A stretch of DNA of 64,000 nucleotides from Pempheris klunzingeri (taxonomy: Eukaryota > Chordata > Actinopteri > Acropomatiformes > Pempheridae). Each line of letters begins with the position of its first letter. Position 1 is the first letter of the stretch. The notes under the pieces are model-generated. The model was given only the letters and a program-made list of their open reading frames with translations. It was not told the DNA's origin and did not search any database. Below are positions 53,085 through 62,289 of the stretch, in pieces. The DNA is taken from the NCBI RefSeq assembly GCF_042242105.1, contig NC_092027.1, positions 17,422,221 to 17,486,220 of the forward strand. The letters run 5' to 3'. The position numbers and the translations under genes are program-made.

Positions 53085-54090
53085 TGAACGTTGTCTTACT
53101 TTAAACACTCACCGTGCCCAGCTTCAAGCCTCAAACTGGACTCTGTGGCAGGAGGTATGGAGCAGGATGGGATGAAGCGCACAACACTCGCTCCAACCAA
53201 CCTGATATTATGTCCCCATATTGTCTAAGCATCAGATGGTGTCATATTAAAGGTGCTATACGTAGCGTATTTGAACACCAGTACATCATCGTCAAATAAA
53301 TCGTGAACGCATGTGGATGTGTTGTAAACAACGGAGAGCAGGGACAGACTAATTAGTGCTCGTGTTGTACAAAAGACTACATTTCCCATAAACCTTCTAG
53401 CTTCCTGTTGTAAAGAGGATGTTGCTTGTTGCCACTGATCTGATCTCACTCGCTCTGTTTCTGCTAACAGACACCCACGTCCATTGTGCCATAAAGACAT
53501 TTGTGTTGTACAGCAGTATGGCAAATTTTCTCTCTTTTCACATATTGAAGAGGCTGTCACTCCTCTCAGCAATGGTGTAACTTGTCTGCAGCTTTATCGT
53601 TACGTGTCAAAGTTAAACATTTGTTCATGTTAATATGCTACAGTTGGCATCACTAAGAGACATTTTGTATTAATGTAAACATTGTTTTGGATCTGAATCT
53701 CCACATGAGGATCAAAATGGGACAAAATGAGGTGTCTTCGAGGTTGGATTGCGAATAGTTTGGAGGAAGCAGTACTCTGAGCACTAAACTAAAGAAGAGA
53801 CTGTCTTCAGACGGGACTGGACCTTTGGGGACAGAAGTGGTCTTCCATTTGGATTTTTGAATGAGGGAGTGAATGTATTCTTGAGTGCAGCCCACACCAT
53901 CTGAGGTGGTGGCGATACATGCGCGAATGATTTTTTTAAGTGTGTGTCTGTTGTGTTTTAGAGAAACGTTCAAATACTACCCGGTAGTACAGATATTCTA
54001 TATTTATACCCCTGTATTCTTGTATATGAACAATGTTTTGTGGTTACTGTTGTTATTGTTTAACACAAAATAAGCAATAAACGTGTCGCA
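53085..54090 (+). other. Probable sh3bp5 3' UTR with polyadenylation signal
   Basis: About 1 kb of non-coding sequence after the TAA stop, ending in AATAAA at 54076-54081. The segment at about 53246-53690 looks like a dispersed fish repeat (see separate entry). Confidence 0.6.
53246..53690. mobile_element. Repeat-like segment inside sh3bp5 3' UTR
   Basis: Begins TTAAAGGTGCTATACGTAGC and holds GACTACATTTCCCATAAACC, AGAGGATGTTGCTTGTTGCC and TCTGCTAACAGACACCCACG. I recall these phrases from a repeat common in perch-like fish. No coding capacity. If right, most of the 3' UTR is transposon-derived. Confidence 0.45.
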
Positions 54091-54099
54091 CATAACAGA

Positions 54100-55005
54100 T
54101 TATTTTTATATCAGTCTTCGCCAATGCCTGTTAGCACTTGTGTAGAAAAGAACTATACTCCTGGAAGTTAATGTTCCTCCCAGTACCGGTGCTGGGGGCC
54201 AACTGACCTGCATATTTTAGATGTTTCCCTGCTCCAACACACCTGATTCAACTGATCAGCTCATCATCAAGCTCTTCAGAAGCCTGGAAAACACTACTTT
54301 AAAGTTAAACTAACAGACTGCAGAAAGATCTTGTTAGCATTGATATCACACAGTCTCAACAACCAGTTTTGCTGAATCAGAATGGCTGCAGCTGAAGGAA
54401 TTAGAGGCCTAAACCTGTGAAAACATGATATATTATTTGCTGTTGTGGAAAAAGGTCGGTTCAAAGTCTGAAACTCAAGATCACATATTCAAAGTGATGC
54501 ACTGCAAGGTGCACAATAACAGCTACAGATAAGGAAGGGACAGCTTTAAAGTTTATGCATATGTAAAACAATTTGTCGGTTCAGCCTCACTTTAAATAAA
54601 CTGTAGTTTGTTCAGTTTTTTCAGACTTCTTCATCCTCAACCTGGTTACAGCTCCTTAAAAACATTCAAGTCAAGTTCATGTCATGAATAATGGTGTTTA
54701 TATCATTATTAGATTTTTTAAACATCAGTTTAAATATCAATAATAGTACGTTTTTCAAGTCCAGTATCAGTCGATATTATATATGATACTATCAGATCAA
54801 CATCTGCAAAAGCCAAAATGGTGACAAAACAACCAAAAACAGTTAAATTCAGTCCTGTAGAATCAACATTTTTCCATTTGATCCTCGCATCATGATTACC
54901 ATTAGCAGCCAGTTCCTAAAAAATCCCACAAAGTGATCTTTAGAAAATATCCTCTCCTGCTGACCCGTTTTCTCTTCCACTGTCTCTCAGCTGTTTCTGT
55001 GAACT

Positions 55006-55041
<36 letters not shown>

Positions 55042-55540
55042 AGCGTTTTTATGTCCTGCTGGCACCTCAGCTGTTGCCGTGTTATCTCATGACTCCAGTT
55101 AGTGCCCTGAGACTCAGACCTGACGGCACAGTTTGTAACTCTGTCTTCCCCTGCTTTCTTCCTTCTGCCTGTCTGCACAAGCTCCACAGGGCACACTGCC
55201 TTTCAGTTACGCTAAATCATGTGATTTCAATATGTGCCAGAATAGCAAGGTCTCACAGGGCAGATTTGTAACACTGGGCAATAATAACACAATGTTCTGT
55301 AAAATACTGACATCTAGTGCTGAGTTTGGGATTTGTCTGCACTCCAGAGGCTTTCAGAAGGAGCTTCAGACCATTAGAGATAAATGCATTCATGGTTTTA
55401 GTTAACTGACAACCACATGGTGCAACTATACAGTATGTGTTAACATATTGTATAATAGAACATAAAGGCAACATACACATTAAAAAGTAGAGATGTCACA
55501 TAGGAGTTTTCTTTAATTCAAGTTTTATTTATTGTATTGC
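54100..55540. other. Intergenic region between sh3bp5 and the retroelement cluster
   Basis: A/T-rich, no coding exon recognised. A CA microsatellite lies at about 55007-55041. Confidence 0.5.
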
Positions 55541-55544
55541 TCAA

Positions 55545-55931
55545 AACAGGAGAAATAAGAACCTTAAAGACCTCCTGGTGCGCACGTCATTTAACTCCGT
55601 CCAGACTACGTCACACAGACGATTTGTCATGTACAAGTACCTTGAAAATATACATTCAGGAATTGGCACTCCCATTTGGCAGTCCTTTTCGTTAGATACT
55701 TGTAATATAGTTTATGCGATCCTGTGCACTGTCTGCAAAAAGATCTATATAGGGGAAACGGGAAATAGTTTACGCACGAGAATGTATCAACACACACATC
55801 ACATAAGGAAACATAATAAATCTACAGCGCTTTATGATCACTTTCAAGAACATAGTCTCAATGATCTGGTCTGTATGGGATTGGAAAGCGACAAAAACAC
55901 AGAGACAGAAGAAAGAACGATACTGGATTAA
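55545..55931 (+). pseudogene. Truncated Penelope-like element: GIY-YIG endonuclease end
   Basis: An open frame of about 129 codons with no start of its own reads NRRNKNLKDLLVRTSFNSV, then GIGTPIWQSFSLDTCNIVYA, then KKIYIGETGNSLRTRMYQH, and ends TEERTILD with TAA at 55929-55931. VYAI/KKIYIGETGNSLRTRM is the GIY-YIG nuclease core (the two aromatic strands and the catalytic Arg) found at the C-terminus of EN+ Penelope-like polyproteins. The reverse-transcriptase part is missing, and homology begins at about 55545, so this is a 5'-truncated copy. It is related to, but clearly diverged from, the element starting at about 59.6 kb: over the shared RRNKNLKD(L/I)LV to GIY-YIG stretch I count roughly half of residues identical. 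Confidence 0.8.
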
Positions 55932-56946
55932 TTTATTACAAACAATAGAACCAACAGGACTGAATGAGATATTTTAACTGATGACTGATGACCTGATTTT
56001 ATTGAACAGACTTTTTACTCTCCCAATTTTTTATCCCCTCTATAGGAAGACTTGGCCAATTTTAACACTCTATGAAATTTTCCCCTTCCTTTTCTCTCCT
56101 TTTTAAAGAATTATGAACTGTCTATATAACCTACATGATTAAATTATCTGCTTGTATCAATTTTGTACTTTAATTATGAATTTTGCATGCTCTATTTAAC
56201 CCCCCCCTGTTTTTTAAATAATTGCATGAATTGTTTTCTCAATCAGGTTTTACCACTTTTTAAGCTGATTACTGTACAATGAATTACCAACACTTATCAG
56301 CGCAGCACTTAATTTTACTCAATTTTCATGTAGCATGACTATAATTCTATACCTTTTTAACCTTTTACTTTTCTAACTTAATTTATTTCACAGAGTGTAT
56401 GGATTTACATTGCTATTGTCTTTTAATTATGATGGGATGGAGTATTTGCCTTTTAATAATCATGTCAAATCATACTACCTGGCGGGCGCATATTAGTTTC
56501 CCCCCCTTTTTTTCCCATCCTCTCTCTCCTTTTTTTCCCCCTTTTTTCTCCCCCTCCCCCCTTCTTTTTTTGCTCTCCCTCACATCAGCACATCACAAGT
56601 TATGTAACAGTCCAGACCCTCTTAAGAGACTTCGACATTGCTAGCTGTGCTACTGTCGTTTGGTGGGACTTGGGGCCACAAAAGCACAGGAACGTTTACA
56701 CGGCCTAATGTCACTATTGCTGACTCTAACCCGTCCCCTCCCAGGGCCCCACCTCCCTCACTGTCCATCTTTCTATGCAGATTCTGCTTGAGCTCGACTA
56801 TGATGTGACATGATGGCTGGATTCTACTTTATTTTCTTAGGCTCAGTTCTTTTTTCCTTTCTCCCTCATATTCCTTTCCCTTCCTTTTATCCATTCTTTC
56901 TATTTGTTAGTTTTGGTCTTCTTATTACATCTATTTTTCTCCCCTG

Positions 56947-57290
56947 ACCCTTACCTTAACCTCCTCTCTTCCTGATTTCATCTGTTCTTTATCCTAACCT
57001 TAACCATCCCCCCCCCCCTTTTTTTCCCTCTTTCTTATCTAATCTATCCCTCTTCCCTAACCCTTACCTTAACCTTCTCCCTCCCTTGTTTCATCTCTGA
57101 TTTAACCCAACCTTAACCTAATTTAACCCCCCCCTTTCTTCCTTTCTTCTTCTTCTTCATCTAATTTATCCCTCTCCCCCAACCCTTACCTTAACTCCTC
57201 TCTTCCTTCCCCCCCTTCCCTCTATTCTAACCTTAATCAGAACCCTCTTTCTTACCCCCCCCTTTTTTTCCAACTTTTAACCAACTTTTC
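56947..57290 (+). repeat. Diverged tandem repeat, period about 113-122 bases
   Basis: Each unit starts ACCCTTACCTTAAC (56947, 57060, 57182) and continues with CTCC/TTCC-rich sequence, ATTTCATCT-like words, CCTTAACC and a C run followed by a T run. About three copies, clearly diverged. Confidence 0.6.
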
Positions 57291-57786
57291 CTAAATTTTT
57301 TCCCCATTATGTGCCATCCAACCAGAGATTTAACTAATCTCACCCAGTCACCATCTGTTGTTGTATATCTGACCGGTTTCTTTTTTCTAAACATAACCAT
57401 TGCACCTGCTCATAATCATAATCACAATTTTCCTTTTCAGACACCTTGCTGGTCCATCAATAAAACTTCTCTTTATGAATTCCCTCCTTTTTGTTTAAAC
57501 TCTATTCACACCCTCTCTCACCTAAAATAATAATTCTTTTGTTTAGGGAGGTACGGTGAAGGAGGAGGAAGGAGGGATACACATTAATTAAGTATCTTTT
57601 GTTACTCCTAAACAAGTTTTTTTATGATTCCTTTCTCTTAATTTTTCCCTCCTCCTTTTTTCCCCCCCTTTCTCCCTTATATTTTGTGGAACTGTATATA
57701 ACCAAACAAGTGAGAGCAAAACATAATTTAACACTGTCCTGTGCCTGTACTTTTTATCATTCCTTTTATTAGGATTGCATAAGAAT

Positions 57787-57816
57787 CCCCAACCCAACCC
57801 AACCCTAACCCTAACC
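57787..57816 (+). repeat. Short telomere-like tract (CCCAA / CCCTAA)
   Basis: Two CCCAA units followed by CCCTAACCCTAACC. The complementary strand carries TTAGGG, the vertebrate telomere unit. Confidence 0.8.
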
Positions 57817-58303
57817 TTTCATCGCTATCCCTAACCTCATCCTATTCTAACCTTAACCACTGTCTCCTCCACTTTCAACCCTCACCTCCATCCTTAATCC
57901 TAAACCACACCCCTATCCCCTAACCCCACCCACCCCTAATTTTAACCACTTTCTCCTTACGTCTAACTATAACCCCACCTAACCCCTCCCCCCACCCCCC
58001 TCCCCTGTGAGACAGGCCCCTCTGAGGCAGCCTGCCCCCCCTTCCCCCTCCCTCTATGTCTGTCTCTCATCCCTGTCTGGCCAGCCCCCCCTCCCCATGT
58101 TTGTCTGTGAACTATTTTCCTTTCTTTTAAATCCAGGCCCCCAGAGGGCAGCCTATGGACAGGGCAGCCCTGTGACCAGTGCACACCTGTACCTGTACCC
58201 TAAGCTCTCCCTCTCCATTACCCTTACCTTAACCACGCTCCTTTAATGCATGCCTAACCCCCTCCTCACTTGCCAAAAAACACTCTCCAGAATAGGCTCC
58301 TAT

Positions 58304-58880
58304 CCACTCCAAATGGCCTCAAATGTGCTCCTAAACACTTTCTGGAAACACCTTTTTCCAAAAAACATGGTCAAATTTTCACTCATCAAAATTTATCCAT
58401 CTTAAGTTCATAACTCGGCCTAGGAATGTCCCACAGACACCATTCAATTATGCCTAGAATCCCTCTAACTCAAGCTACATGACTCTATAATTTCAGCTCC
58501 ATAGCACCTAATACTGCTGAGCTACTGGTCACTCACTTTTCAAAACACTCAGGTTAGAGTAGGCACCAATCCACTCCAAATGGCCTAAAACATGCTCCTG
58601 AACACTTTCTGGACACTCTTTTTTACAAAAAACACTTTTCACTTAAAATCAATCCATCTTAAGTTCATAACTTTGGCTAGGAATGTCACACAGACACCAT
58701 TCAAGTATGCCTAGACTCACCCTAACCCAAGCTACTTGACTCTCTAATTTCAGCTCCATAGTGCCAACTACTGGTCACTCACTTTTCCAAAGGTAGTGTT
58801 TATTTACTTTTCCAGGCCTCCAATCAACTCCAAATGGCCTGAAACACGCTCCTAAACACTTTCTGGGGGAACTTTTTTCA
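58304..58880 (+). repeat. Satellite-like tandem repeat, period about 254-267 bases
   Basis: Two full units and the start of a third. Equivalent points fall at 58304, 58571 and 58825 (CCACTCCAAATGGCC and variants), each followed by TGCTCCTAAACACTTTCTGG, and in the first two units by CCATCTTAAGTTCATAACT and CAGACACCATTCAA. Units differ by scattered substitutions and small indels. No coding content. Confidence 0.8.
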
Positions 58881-59230
58881 AAAAAAAAAATTTTTACCTC
58901 ACTCAACTCTATGGGGAATTTTCAAACGCCTATAACTTTACAACCTGCAAACCACTTCCGCCTGCCATAATTCGGCCCTTCTGAACACGCCAGGCTTGGT
59001 CCCGTCTCTCTACGACCTTCCGTTCCGGAGATACAACAAAAATAACGTTTTTTTCGCTACTTACGCCCACTTCCCGACGTCACAGCGACTCGGGGGTCCC
59101 ACCCATTGAAAGACAGCCAATGAAAATGGGGGGGGTAGGAAAAACTTCAACTCTCTAGCTCAAAAGGTTCTTCAGTTATCACCCAACAAGAGGACCATCA
59201 AATTGATGATCGTGGTTATTACCCCCCTTA

Positions 59231-59256
59231 CCTAACCCTAACCCTAACCCTAACCC
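59231..59256 (+). repeat. Interstitial telomere-like array (CCCTAA)4
   Basis: Four consecutive units, CCTAACCCTAACCCTAACC and on, equal to TTAGGG on the minus strand. It lies about 480 bases upstream of the hammerhead-like motif that marks the start region of the second element. The G-rich strand can form a quadruplex. Confidence 0.9.
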
Positions 59257-59706
59257 AATCCCCCCTCTATGCCTAACCTCAACCCCTCCTAACCCCTCCC
59301 CCCACCCCCCACCCCTGTGAAGACCCAGAACCTAACCTCAGCCCGTGCCCAGGGCGGCCTCCAGCTGCTCCCCTCCTGCCATCCCCCCGGGCACGACTTC
59401 CTTCCTGGGGGAGAGGACTGAGAGAGGCACAAGCACCAGCACCACTATAAATTCCCATCCATATATAAAAAAATATATAAACATAAGTGAAAACTTATGT
59501 TCCATAAAATATATACACACCTGAGAGGCCATAGGAACTCCGCACCAATAGGGGGCGGAAGGGGGCACAGGCTGTGGTATCCTACAAAGGAAATAACAAC
59601 AAAATGGGAGGGGAAAAAAGGACCAATGGGAAAGCTGACCTATCAGAAGCATTCCCTCCAATTTTAAAATTTAAACCCCCAGTGGTGCTGGGGCTCTCCC
59701 TTGTGT

Positions 59707-59748
59707 GTTTTCTCTGAAGAAGCCGATGTAGGCGAAACGTCAGAAAAC
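59707..59748 (+). ncRNA. Hammerhead-ribozyme-like motif (PLE pseudo-LTR)
   Basis: Stem I is perfect: GTTTTCT (59707-59713) pairs with AGAAAAC (59742-59748). Between them come CTGAAGA (fits the core CUGANGA, 59714-59720), one extra A, a stem II of GCC/GGC around a GATGTA loop, GAAA (59734-59737), CG, and TC as the end of a GUC cleavage triplet (59739-59741). Stem III is just the palindrome ACGT, with no loop, so cleavage would need two copies pairing, as proposed for other PLE hammerheads with minimal stem III. The extra A before stem II is a deviation that could weaken activity. Confidence 0.6.
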
Positions 59749-59970
59749 CTTTTTTATCTTTCTTTTAAATTGTTTTTACACGGTTTTTAATGGTTCTTTT
59801 ATGAGTGAGTTTTTCTATGGAATGGCCTAGCTTCCTCTTTTATTGTTCTTATGTGGCCCTTTAACGGCCAAGGAATAAGACTTACTGAGGACTAAGATCC
59901 AGGACTGCTTCATTCCTCCCCTCCAACTGGATCCTCCCAATAAAACTTCTACAAACAACAAGAACTCCAG

Positions 59971-60279
59971 GTAAGGCATCTACCAAATCAGGATCAAAGA
60001 GTGTGTACACATGAAGATCAACTTACCTGGATGATTAGGGGATCCAACCACCTACTCCGGGAGGACACAAGCCTGGAAGGAGCCTCTGGTGGGTCCACTA
60101 GGCCACAAAATAACCCATCTTACTCCACCATAACCGATCCTTAAGCACTGTGTTTTTTATTGTCTTTTATTTTTATATTTTGGTTTTATGGTTTGTCTTA
60201 TCCTGTATTTTTAATTGTGTTTTATTACCCCTGTGTGTCTCTTTTATCTCTCCTCTTCCCCCCTTCCCTTCATCCCCAG
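59971..60279 (+). other. Candidate spliceosomal intron in the element's 5' UTR
   Basis: CAG|GTAAGG donor at 59970/59971 and a long pyrimidine tract (TCTCTCCTCTTCCCCCCTTC) leading to CCCCAG at 60274-60279. The intron would be 309 bases and removes A/T-rich, frame-broken sequence ahead of the ATG at 60391. A second possible acceptor (TTTTTTAACAG) ends at about 60303. Introns are documented in PLEs; here the site is a sequence match only. Confidence 0.4.
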
Positions 60280-60390
60280 GTCTTTTATTTGGTTTTTTAA
60301 CAGGGGACCTGCTCCCGGCCGTCCAGCCACTCCTGCACAGAACCTTTTTTATTGCCTTTTACCGGCTTTTAACAGCCAGAAAACGTCACA

Positions 60391-61713
60391 ATGGCTATCC
60401 CACTACAAAATAGATACGGGATACTAACCCAACTCTCAAACAGGGGTGAGTCCAGGAGTAAAATCAACCATCGACCACCTCTGTCCCCCAGTGACCTGGC
60501 CACGTGCAAGGGTTATTTCAAATTACTACGAGCGGTTCATCATGCTGAGATTTTGAATAATGTACTCAGCACAGGTTCCCTACCGGTGGGCATGCAGAGG
60601 CAGGCGGACAGACTCGCGGCCTTCATCAAGCCTTCATCACCCTCGGAAGATACCCTGGCAAAGGTCAAGCAGAATACCAACCAGTGGTTATCTAACAACC
60701 TCCATATCCTCACCACTCACTACGACACTATTATAGCCACAGCACTCAGTAAATCACTCCCATTTCACCCAGAAGCCTTTAATAAAGCTATAACCTGGGG
60801 CAAAAACCGGTACAAAAGAAAACTCACCCTCACCTCCATCAGCACTCTCAGGTCTCTGTTATCACCACCACAGGGCCCCCCACCCACTCACACTCCCCCC
60901 ACGGTTCATACCCCAACAGAGGCCCCGGTGTTGCCCCGGAACAACCTACCGACTGGGCAGTTATCATATGCACAGGCCCTGAGGAAACCCTCACCTACTA
61001 GGACCACCATACAGAACCACCCAATAGGCAAACCTCTCCCCCATACTCACTCACCACTAGTGAACCCAAGCCGGTCGCCTGGTCCTCGAAGCCCCGTAAA
61101 CTCTCCTGGACCAGAAAATGGCACCGGCTTTCCCTCCCCCAGGCCACAGCGTACCTCCAGGAGGTCGCTCTTGGTCCAAGCCTCGGTGGAAATAGTGAGA
61201 CCCAGGGACCTCCCGTTAGCCCTGCGGGGGAACACAACATCAGCCGGGGTTAGCTCAGCTACTAGTTTGGAGACTGGCCCGGCTACCGACGCAGCGATCG
61301 GAAACAAAATGTCCGCCGATCCAGTAATTGGGACCGAGCTAACACCTGGACCGATTGCTGCCTCGGTACCGGCCCTAGCAATTAGCCCACCGGCTAGCAT
61401 CCACCTCCCCCCACACCAGATAATCCACTTACCTCAAACCCTCACCTGTAATAGCACTCCAATAAACAAGAACAACAATAATAGAACAGTACTTACTTCA
61501 TTCTCCAACGTTATTGCCATGGATAACGACTCCATCTTGCCTGCCTCTCTTCCAGACCCCGCACCAGAGGGACCCCGGCCAGCAGTGGAGCGGTCACCCG
61601 AAATAGCCATAATGACGTCGGGAGGACACTCAAAAATGATGATGGGCTATACAAAAGACAATAACTCGTGTCTGAATAAAACCCAATCTGAGTCCTCCTC
61701 GAACACAAGCTAA
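60391..61713 (+). CDS. PLE ORF1: helical start, proline-rich, unknown function
   Basis: A 440-codon frame from ATG (MAIPLQNRYGILTQLSNRGE) to TAA. Residues about 35-150 look mostly helical and charged (CKGYFKLLRAVHHAEILNNV, then DRLAAFIKPSSP, VKQNTNQWLSNNLHILTTH and TWGKNRYKRKL). Residues about 160-270 are rich in Pro, Thr and Ser. The rest is low-complexity with no domain I recognise. No zinc knuckle or RNA-binding motif is visible. It lies 15 bases upstream of, and in the same reading frame as, the hydrolase ORF, so it may be the N-terminal part of a longer ORF1 cut by one stop, or a separate protein. A gag-like RNA-binding role is only a guess. Confidence 0.65.
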   Translation: MAIPLQNRYGILTQLSNRGESRSKINHRPPLSPSDLATCKGYFKLLRAVHHAEILNNVLSTGSLPVGMQRQADRLAAFIKPSSPSEDTLAKVKQNTNQWLSNNLHILTTHYDTIIATALSKSLPFHPEAFNKAITWGKNRYKRKLTLTSISTLRSLLSPPQGPPPTHTPPTVHTPTEAPVLPRNNLPTGQLSYAQALRKPSPTRTTIQNHPIGKPLPHTHSPLVNPSRSPGPRSPVNSPGPENGTGFPSPRPQRTSRRSLLVQASVEIVRPRDLPLALRGNTTSAGVSSATSLETGPATDAAIGNKMSADPVIGTELTPGPIAASVPALAISPPASIHLPPHQIIHLPQTLTCNSTPINKNNNNRTVLTSFSNVIAMDNDSILPASLPDPAPEGPRPAVERSPEIAIMTSGGHSKMMMGYTKDNNSCLNKTQSESSSNTS

Positions 61714-61728
61714 ATTGGCTCACCGGAA

Positions 61729-62289
61729 ATGACCGCTCCACCTGCGCACCGGGTACCGTTCATACACCCACGCACGCATAGGAAAATCCAAGAATGGTCC
61801 CTCATGGTGCACAAACCAATACTTATTCTGGGAGATTCTAATCTGGCACGAATACCTTCTTTTAAAGACGAGGAGGTCCAAATCGACAGCTTTCCAGGGG
61901 CCACGTTCTACCACCTGAATGGGGTCCTGGAAAAGCTCGGTCCAAATCCTGACGTCCGAAAGTTGGTCATTTCAGCAGGCCTTAATAATTGCCTGCAAAA
62001 ACAGCAGGAATCAACCACCTGGAAGCAGTTACTACAACTGCTGAGGACGGCTGCGAGCAGGTTCCCTAATGCATGCGTGTATGTCCCTGTCATTAACTTC
62101 TCCCCCAGGCTGGATGTGCAGCAGCGGACCCTCCTGGAGGCTCTTAATGAGAATATCAGCAGGAAATGCAAATTCTTACCTGAAATTAACCCCCTCATTT
62201 TCAGAACGCAGCCACACGACCCGGTCCACTGGACACCGGGCACAGCAACCAAAATCCTGAAAAGGTGGCTGGCGGATTTAAACATGTGA
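61729..62289 (+). CDS. PLE SGNH/GDSL-hydrolase-like ORF
   Basis: A 186-aa frame, ATG to TGA. SGNH family blocks are all visible: block I PILILGDSNL with nucleophile Ser37; block II SFPGATF with Gly57; block III as SAGLNN (Gly84, Asn86/87; the usual form is GxND); and the C-terminal DPVHW with Asp164 and His167. The predicted chemistry is lipase/esterase-type hydrolysis; the substrate is unknown. Esterase domains of this fold are known in ORF1 of CR1-like LINEs, and I do not recall one described in PLEs. It follows ORF1 in the same frame, and its last codons contain the slippery heptamer that would allow a -1 shift into the RT. Confidence 0.8.
   Translation: MTAPPAHRVPFIHPRTHRKIQEWSLMVHKPILILGDSNLARIPSFKDEEVQIDSFPGATFYHLNGVLEKLGPNPDVRKLVISAGLNNCLQKQQESTTWKQLLQLLRTAASRFPNACVYVPVINFSPRLDVQQRTLLEALNENISRKCKFLPEINPLIFRTQPHDPVHWTPGTATKILKRWLADLNM
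62277..62283 (+). promoter_or_regulatory. Candidate -1 ribosomal frameshift site U_UUA_AAC
   Basis: In the hydrolase frame the codons read GAT TTA AAC ATG TGA, so the heptamer T TTA AAC is in the exact X_XXY_YYZ phase and ends 3 bases before the stop codon (62287-62289). A slip of -1 enters the RT frame, which is open from 62184 through the whole RT start. No clear stem-loop or pseudoknot is evident by eye downstream. Confidence 0.6.

Larger units (their letters stand above)
55932..59640 (+). other. C/T-rich block between the two Penelope-like elements
   Basis: Strongly strand-biased (C and T on the plus strand from about 56500) with long C runs, TTTTTCCCCC tracts and many CCTTAACC/CCTAACCC words that look like degenerate telomere repeats. 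It contains two separate tandem repeat sets and two short CCCTAA arrays (separate entries). It may be the 3' UTR of the truncated upstream element, a subtelomeric-type satellite, or both. No convincing protein-coding frame is seen. Confidence 0.6.

Noticed and set aside
61047-61400. 117-codon minus-strand frame
   Set aside because: Shadow of PLE ORF1, whose Pro/Ala/Gly-rich codons leave the opposite strand open.
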